NCBI GenBank assembly: GCA_019314005.1
Contig: JAFDAE010000010.1
Location: 1 to 18,901 of the forward strand
Reading direction: 5' to 3'
DNA from: Deltaproteobacteria bacterium
Lineage (GTDB): Bacteria; Desulfobacterota; Desulfobacteria; C00003060; C00003106
DNA: 18,901 bases
In this document: piece by piece, positions 14,395-18,901 of the stretch
Numbering within the stretch: the first letter of the stretch is position 1
Layout: each line of letters begins with the position of its first letter
Translations under genes and position numbers: made by a program
Notes under the pieces: generated by a model
The model's database searches: none
Seen by the model: only the letters and a program-made list of their open reading frames with translations
Told to the model about the DNA's origin: nothing

Positions 14395-16299
14395 ATGCTG
14401 CGTCTGATGCGAAAACACACAAAATCTACGTTTATAAAAATAGTCCTTGGAGCCATCGTAGTTGTTTTTATGTTCTGGGGTGTCGGGAGCTTTCGAGAGC
14501 AAAGAGCCAACCGCATCGCGGCAGTCAATGGGAACCCAATCACTTATGATGAATTTAGAAATACTTATAATGACCTTTTTGAACTGTATAGACGTCAATA
14601 CGGAGACCGGTTGGACGACAACCTACTGAAAGTCCTTAAGCTCAAAAAGCAGGCGTTAGACCGTTTAATCTCCCAGCGTTTGATGGTACAGGAGGCCAAA
14701 AAGCTCGGCTTACGGGTCAGAAAAGAAGAATTAATAAGGGCCATACAAGACATCCCGGCCTTCAAAAAAGATGGCCGATTTGACCAACAGACCTATCTGC
14801 GCGCATTAAGTCATTATGGCACAGCCCCCCAGGCTTTTGAAGAGAGTGTACAAAAGGACATATTAATTACTAAGGTACAGCGTCTAATTTTAAATACTGT
14901 CAAGGTTTCTGATGCGGAGGCATTAGAGGCTTTTAAAGAAGAAAATGTAAAGGTAGATATCGACTTTGTCGCTTTCAGACCCGCATCCGTAGAAGATCCG
15001 AAGCTCACGCAAGAAGCCATCGAAGCCTATTTTTCGAAACATACGGACCAATATAAGACCCCGGAAAAAGTAAAAGCGCGTTATCTCTCTTTTCCGTTTA
15101 AGGAGTTTGAAAAGGACATAACCATAACTGAAAACGAAATACAAAATTACTACGAGCTAAACAAGGGAAAATTCTCAACCCCCGAGACAGTAAAAGCTCG
15201 ACATATCCTTTTCAAGGTATCTGAAGACGCCTCACCTGAACAAGTGGGAGCAATAAAGAAAAAGGCTCTGAAAGTCTTAAAAGAGATAAGGGAGGGGGGA
15301 GATTTTGCCGCACTGGCTCGAAAGTACTCTGAAGGACCGACTAAAGACCGGGGAGGTGATCTTGGGACCTTTCCCCGTGGAAGTATGGTAAAGCCGTTTG
15401 AAGATGTTGTTTTTTCCCTTGCACCGGGCCGGATCAGCGATCCTGTCAGAACCAGGTTCGGTTGGCATATCATGAAGGTCGAAAAGGTAAATGCCCCCAC
15501 ACAAACGCCCTTAGATAAGGTACAAGAAGAGATCCGAAAGTCCTTGGTGAATGATGGAGCTAAGATAACCGCCTTTGAAAAAGCGAACAAGATATACGAA
15601 GAGTGTGCAGCGGCCTGTGCCATGGTCGATGTTGCCACTGACTATAAGTTACAACTTGAACCTACTGTTTTCTTCGCTGAAAATGAACAGATACCCGGTA
15701 TTAAAACCCAAGACCGTACCAATTTTGCACGTACTGCCTTCGCCCTTCAAGGGGATGACGTGTCAGCTTTATTGGAACTCTCAGATGGGTATTACATACT
15801 CCAACTTATAGATAAAAAGAACGCGCAAGTACCCGAGCTGAAAGACGTTGACAAGAGGGTACGCCAAGATCTTCTGCGAGAAGAAAAAAAGAAGGCGGCC
15901 CGCGAAGCTGCAGAACAGTTTTTGGCGGCATTAAAAAATGGCGATGACTTTTACAAGTCAGCTAAAAAGAAGGCCCTTGACGTGGCAAGCACCGGCCCTT
16001 TTAAACGGGGCGCTCAGATTCCCGAGATCGGTTATGCGCCATCTGTTTCAGAAACAGCTTTTTTGCTTTCAGGTGAAAAACCTTTTCCAGAGGACGTGCT
16101 TGAAGCAAAAGGGGAATATCTTGTTATCCACTTTAAGAAAAAAGAAGAGGCAAAAAAGGATGCCTTCAGCTCTGAAAAAGCGACCATCAAGGCTCGTATT
16201 CTTAACCAAAAACGTCAAGAAACCTTCGGCCGGTGGTTGGCTGTTCTAAAGAAGAAAGGAGAAATTATATATTATCAAGAAGACTTCCTCGACTCCTAA
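14395..16299 (+). CDS. ppiD: PpiD-like membrane-anchored peptidyl-prolyl isomerase / periplasmic foldase
   Basis: A 634-residue inner-membrane-anchored periplasmic chaperone, close to the 623 residues of E. coli PpiD. A short basic N-terminus is followed by one transmembrane helix (about 15-31), then a SurA-type N-terminal chaperone region (about 36-175, with RIAAVNGNPITYDEF), and a parvulin domain (about 262-365: VKARHILFKV, GGDLGTFPRGSMVKPF, FGWHIMKVE). The later part contains PpiD-typical helical segments, and the charged C-terminus has no second anchor. PpiD assists folding of proteins emerging from the Sec translocon; barrels and cytochromes such as those at the left of this window are plausible clients, without direct evidence. 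The ATG at 14395 is chosen over an open frame starting at 14317 because it sits 2 nt after the previous stop, with GGGG just upstream. A palindromic repeat follows the stop by about 40 nt. Confidence 0.93.
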   Translation: MLRLMRKHTKSTFIKIVLGAIVVVFMFWGVGSFREQRANRIAAVNGNPITYDEFRNTYNDLFELYRRQYGDRLDDNLLKVLKLKKQALDRLISQRLMVQEAKKLGLRVRKEELIRAIQDIPAFKKDGRFDQQTYLRALSHYGTAPQAFEESVQKDILITKVQRLILNTVKVSDAEALEAFKEENVKVDIDFVAFRPASVEDPKLTQEAIEAYFSKHTDQYKTPEKVKARYLSFPFKEFEKDITITENEIQNYYELNKGKFSTPETVKARHILFKVSEDASPEQVGAIKKKALKVLKEIREGGDFAALARKYSEGPTKDRGGDLGTFPRGSMVKPFEDVVFSLAPGRISDPVRTRFGWHIMKVEKVNAPTQTPLDKVQEEIRKSLVNDGAKITAFEKANKIYEECAAACAMVDVATDYKLQLEPTVFFAENEQIPGIKTQDRTNFARTAFALQGDDVSALLELSDGYYILQLIDKKNAQVPELKDVDKRVRQDLLREEKKKAAREAAEQFLAALKNGDDFYKSAKKKALDVASTGPFKRGAQIPEIGYAPSVSETAFLLSGEKPFPEDVLEAKGEYLVIHFKKKEEAKKDAFSSEKATIKARILNQKRQETFGRWLAVLKKKGEIIYYQEDFLDS

Positions 16300-16339
16300 T
16301 ACCTACCTCTCCGTGAAGCCCTCAATTACGATGATTTCG

Positions 16340-16452
16340 TAAAAAGTCGCCAAGCACCGCTTTTCGTCATTCCCGCGAAGGCGGGAATCCAGTAATATCA
16401 GCTTGCTCTGGACTCCCGCCTGCGCGGGAGTGACAGGAAGTCGGACTTTTTA
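16340..16452. repeat. compound REP/MITE-like palindrome between convergent genes
   Basis: Outer 9-bp inverted repeats TAAAAAGTC (16340-16348) and GACTTTTTA (16444-16452) enclose two hairpins. These are ATTCCCGC-GAAG-GCGGGAAT (16369-16388) and ACTCCCGC-CTGC-GCGGGAGT (16412-16431). The two hairpin units (16366-16392 and 16408-16434) are themselves inverted relative to each other, with 24 of 27 positions pairing. Palindromes of this CATTCCCGC...GCGGGAATCC type are, to my knowledge, dispersed repeats in many bacterial genomes. Here the element lies between the 3' ends of ppiD and the Ser/Thr kinase gene, and its stems followed by T-rich sequence could also act as a two-way terminator. Confidence 0.82.
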
Positions 16453-16464
16453 TCAATTCGTCAA

Positions 16465-17925
16465 TTATGGAGACGTCTGCGGAGGAGCCGCTTGAGGCGC
16501 GCGGGGGGCTACCTTAGCATTGGAGGCCTGGCCTTGGTTTCTTTTCTGGGCCATAAGTTCATCTATTCTCCGGCCTATCATTGAGAGGTGTTTCCCAAAA
16601 GCGCTGGCTCGTTGATAGCGCTTGCTGACATCCTTTTCAAGCGCTTTATCTATAATGGCGATACAAGCCCTTGGGAGCTTAGGCTTATGTTGTCGGGGCG
16701 GCACATGCGGTGTTTTACTGATATTATGCATTATTGCCGCGATACTTGCTCCTTTAAAGGGGAGTTCACCAGTAAGCAACTGATAAAAAAGAATGCCAAG
16801 CGAAAAAATATCAGACCGTCCATCCACCTTTTTACCTTCCACTTGTTCCGGCGACATGTAGTTGGGCGTACCAAGAATCACTCCGGTCTGAGTTCTGGAT
16901 GATGTGGTCATCCGTGCTATCCCAAAATCGGTGACTTTGATTGTGTCGTCTTTTAATAGCATTATATTGGCGGGTTTTATATCCCGATGAATTACATTAT
17001 GCTTATGAGCATAGTCTAAGGCATTGCAAACCATAACCATATACTTAATAACCTTTCGCAGAGGGAAAAGATTCGGTTTTTTAGCATATTTTACCAAGCT
17101 TTCTCCCTCAAGACATTCCATGGCTATATATGAAACGTCATCTTCCTCTCCAACATCGTAAATAGTGACAATGTTGGGATGTGAAAGTCCTCCGGCCGCT
17201 TCCGCCTCACGGTAAAAACGTTGTCTTACCTCTTCACTATCAGAGGAATCCTCTTCATCTGCCTCAAGACGTACTGTTTTAATGGCTACTATACGATTAA
17301 TCTTAGGATCCTGCCCCTTATAGACCAACCCCATGGCTCCCATGCCCAATTCATCTGTGATCTCATAGCGCCCCAATGTAGACATATCTGGTTTGCCGTC
17401 AAGTATCAGCGTATCTGAAGAATAATCATTGCTACTATCTTGGAGATCCTGAGATGTTAGACCTGATTCAAGAAGACTGATCTTTAGGGCAATACCTTCA
17501 TATTGATCGTCATGCTTCTGGATGTATCTGTATACCTCCAGCGCTTTATCAAGCATCTCCTGTTTTTCATAATCGCCGGCAAGATCGTATAAAAGGGGTT
17601 TCATCTTATCGTCGAAGGGGCACTGACGAAATTTTTCAAATGCCAAATCAAACAACCCCTTTCCTTGATATGCAATGCCGACAAGCCGGTTTGCCTCAAC
17701 ATCTTCTCGGGTCAGCTTTTTGGGGGAGCCTCCCTTAGAAATAAAGCGTCGAACGAACAATATGACAGTACAGACCAGAGCCAACCCAAGGGCTGGATAT
17801 GCCATGTTCATCCAGCCGTATTGGCGCGTAAAAATAGACATACCTATCCCTGTGAGCATAACACCCAGGGCCATCCCCCAAATGGCACTCAGCCACATCT
17901 TCGATTTTTGTGCAATCTTTTTCAT
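16465..17925 (-). CDS. membrane-associated Ser/Thr protein kinase with TPR-like region
   Basis: A 486-residue Hanks-type kinase. Two membrane segments near the N-terminus (about 11-32 and 41-60) precede a helical, TPR-like stretch (about 72-152, with repeated ALEVYRYIQ-like helices). The kinase domain is about 187-450. It has the glycine loop LGMGAMG (193-199), catalytic Lys216, alpha-C Glu240, HRDIKPAN (313-320), DFG (333-335), a TQTGVILGTPNYMSPE activation segment with likely phosphorylation threonines, and DIFSLG (372-377). All catalytic residues are present, so it should be active. The tail is Pro/Ala/Gln-rich (470-486). TAGGA 8 nt before ATG 17925 supports the start. It lies 51 nt after the kinase/cyclic-nucleotide gene, so the two are probably cotranscribed. 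Substrates and input signal are not evident. Confidence 0.92.
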   Translation of the reverse strand: MKKIAQKSKMWLSAIWGMALGVMLTGIGMSIFTRQYGWMNMAYPALGLALVCTVILFVRRFISKGGSPKKLTREDVEANRLVGIAYQGKGLFDLAFEKFRQCPFDDKMKPLLYDLAGDYEKQEMLDKALEVYRYIQKHDDQYEGIALKISLLESGLTSQDLQDSSNDYSSDTLILDGKPDMSTLGRYEITDELGMGAMGLVYKGQDPKINRIVAIKTVRLEADEEDSSDSEEVRQRFYREAEAAGGLSHPNIVTIYDVGEEDDVSYIAMECLEGESLVKYAKKPNLFPLRKVIKYMVMVCNALDYAHKHNVIHRDIKPANIMLLKDDTIKVTDFGIARMTTSSRTQTGVILGTPNYMSPEQVEGKKVDGRSDIFSLGILFYQLLTGELPFKGASIAAIMHNISKTPHVPPRQHKPKLPRACIAIIDKALEKDVSKRYQRASAFGKHLSMIGRRIDELMAQKRNQGQASNAKVAPRAPQAAPPQTSP

Positions 17926-17976
17926 ATCCTAAGTCCTATATCTATTTGTAATTCCAACCAAGCAAAGAATGCAGCC

Positions 17977-18901
17977 TCAGCCTGTATCCCTTGTTTGACA
18001 CAACAACTCGCTAGTCTTTGTAAGCCGTTTAATCAAAGTAGTTACAAAAACTTTATAGAAACGAAGTTGGGTGTTAGAAGAGGCTTGATCCATGAGTGAA
18101 GCATTTATCTTCATAAGCATAACGTCACTGAGCGCTACTATGCTTGCAGTCCGTTCTGTCTTGCCGAGATAAGCCATTTCTCCAAAACAGTCTCCTGCTT
18201 CCAACACTGCCAGAGGTTTCCCCTGCTTTTTAGCCATCACACTGCCGGAAACAATGATATAAAAGGAGTCATCTATTCCACCCTCGGTGATAATATGTTT
18301 GTCGACACCATACTTAGTCCAGATGCTCGCCTTGATTACCTCCTCTAATTCAGGGGCGGTAAAGTCTCTAAAAAACTTGATCTGTTTAAGGGCATTAAAT
18401 TTTTCCTGTTGACCGATCTCTTTGTCCGATAGTTTTAAGTGGCTAAACGCCACACTTAGTTTAGAGGCGAATTCGATTCCTGACTGGTAACGTTTTTCCG
18501 GCTCCTTCTCCAAAACTCGCTTGATGATTGCCTCGAGGGATTTGGGGATTCCACTTCTTTGACTGCTCAACGGAACAGGCTCTTCATTAATAATCTTGTA
18601 AATTACAGCGTGCGCGCTCTCTCCAGGAAAAGGGCTGGCACCTGCAAGGAGTTCATACATCACCACTCCCAAAGAAAAGATATCAGTTTGTGGGGTTAAT
18701 GTATCTTCACGAAGTTGCTCGGGAGACATATAGCGGACAGAACCGATCAGGCCGACCGGCTGTGTGGAATCAGAGGCCTCAACCATGGCGATGCTGAAAT
18801 CAGTAATCTTGACTTCTCCCTTTTTTGAAATCATAATGTTGCTATGTTTTATATCTCTGTGAATGACACCTTGTCGGTGGGCATAGTCAAGGGCCTTAGC
18901 A
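17977..18901 (-). CDS. Ser/Thr protein kinase fused to a cyclic-nucleotide-binding domain (5' end beyond window)
   Basis: About 307 C-terminal residues are visible; the glycine loop and catalytic lysine lie outside. The kinase part begins at ALDYAH and includes HRDIKHSN (with His where Pro is usual), TDFS in place of TDFG, SVRYMSPEQL and DIFSLGVVMYELL. About 35 residues after the kinase domain a cNMP-binding domain follows: a ligand-pocket segment GDCFGEMAYLGKTERTASIV with the conserved Glu and Arg of the phosphate-binding cassette, preceded by DDSFYIIVSGSV. This suggests control by cAMP, cGMP or another cyclic nucleotide. The order kinase then binding domain is the reverse of eukaryotic PKG. 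The Asp of the DFG motif is kept, so Mg binding may survive the Gly-to-Ser change. The gene continues past 18901, and its promoter is not seen. A TGA stop at 17977 is followed 51 nt later by the second kinase. Confidence 0.9.
   Translation of the reverse strand, partial: AKALDYAHRQGVIHRDIKHSNIMISKKGEVKITDFSIAMVEASDSTQPVGLIGSVRYMSPEQLREDTLTPQTDIFSLGVVMYELLAGASPFPGESAHAVIYKIINEEPVPLSSQRSGIPKSLEAIIKRVLEKEPEKRYQSGIEFASKLSVAFSHLKLSDKEIGQQEKFNALKQIKFFRDFTAPELEEVIKASIWTKYGVDKHIITEGGIDDSFYIIVSGSVMAKKQGKPLAVLEAGDCFGEMAYLGKTERTASIVALSDVMLMKINASLMDQASSNTQLRFYKVFVTTLIKRLTKTSELLCQTRDTG

Noticed and set aside
15150..15638. Minus-strand open frame of 162 codons
   Set aside because: Antisense to the parvulin domain of the PpiD-like gene; no ribosome site or domain.
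17665..18099. Plus-strand open frame of 144 codons spanning two kinase genes
   Set aside because: It crosses the 3' end of one and the 5' end of the other minus-strand kinase gene and has no domain features.

Overview
The window reads as a chromosomal segment of a Gram-negative bacterium with outer-membrane cytochromes, chemotaxis and many membrane-bound sensors. The gene content (decaheme lipoprotein cytochrome plus outer-membrane barrel, Desulfobacterota-like chemoreceptor C-terminus, PAS-rich histidine kinases, Ser/Thr kinases, PpiD-like foldase) would suit Desulfobacterota, Nitrospirota or a similar anaerobic lineage. No single marker fixes the taxon. No phage genes or intact insertion sequence are visible; the mobile-looking parts are one tiny inverted-repeat element and one compound palindrome.

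Layout. (1) Bases 1-3947, minus strand: a compact operon of a methyl-accepting chemotaxis protein, a decaheme c-type lipoprotein cytochrome (DmsE/MtrA type) and the start of an outer-membrane beta-barrel (MtrB/PioB type). The last two overlap as GTGA. (2) Bases 4303-9845, minus strand: a signalling operon of a dCache-HAMP-PAS histidine kinase, a REC-PAS-GGDEF diguanylate cyclase, a single-domain Rcp1-type response regulator and a second, paralogous REC-PAS-GGDEF cyclase. (3) Bases 10040-11509, minus strand: glycerate 2-kinase, preceded by a terminator hairpin and tRNA-Ala(GGC), which has its own consensus-like promoter. (4) Bases 11579-13870, minus strand: a hybrid histidine kinase with its own promoter. 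(5) Bases 13871-14155: a divergent promoter region holding a 68-bp element with 17-bp perfect inverted ends and a CTTG duplication. (6) Bases 14156-16299, plus strand: a small four-cysteine zinc-ribbon-like protein coupled to a PpiD-like membrane foldase. (7) Bases 16340-16452: a compound palindromic repeat between convergent genes. (8) Bases 16465-18901, minus strand: two adjacent Ser/Thr kinases, one with membrane segments and a TPR-like region, the other (cut by the window end) carrying a cyclic-nucleotide-binding domain.

How the parts may fit. The chemoreceptor sits in the same operon as an electron conduit across the outer membrane. A two-component/c-di-GMP module lies directly upstream on the same strand. 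This suggests that sensing, motility-versus-attachment decisions and extracellular electron transfer are linked here. That link is inference from gene order. The domain assignments themselves are read from the motifs given in each entry.
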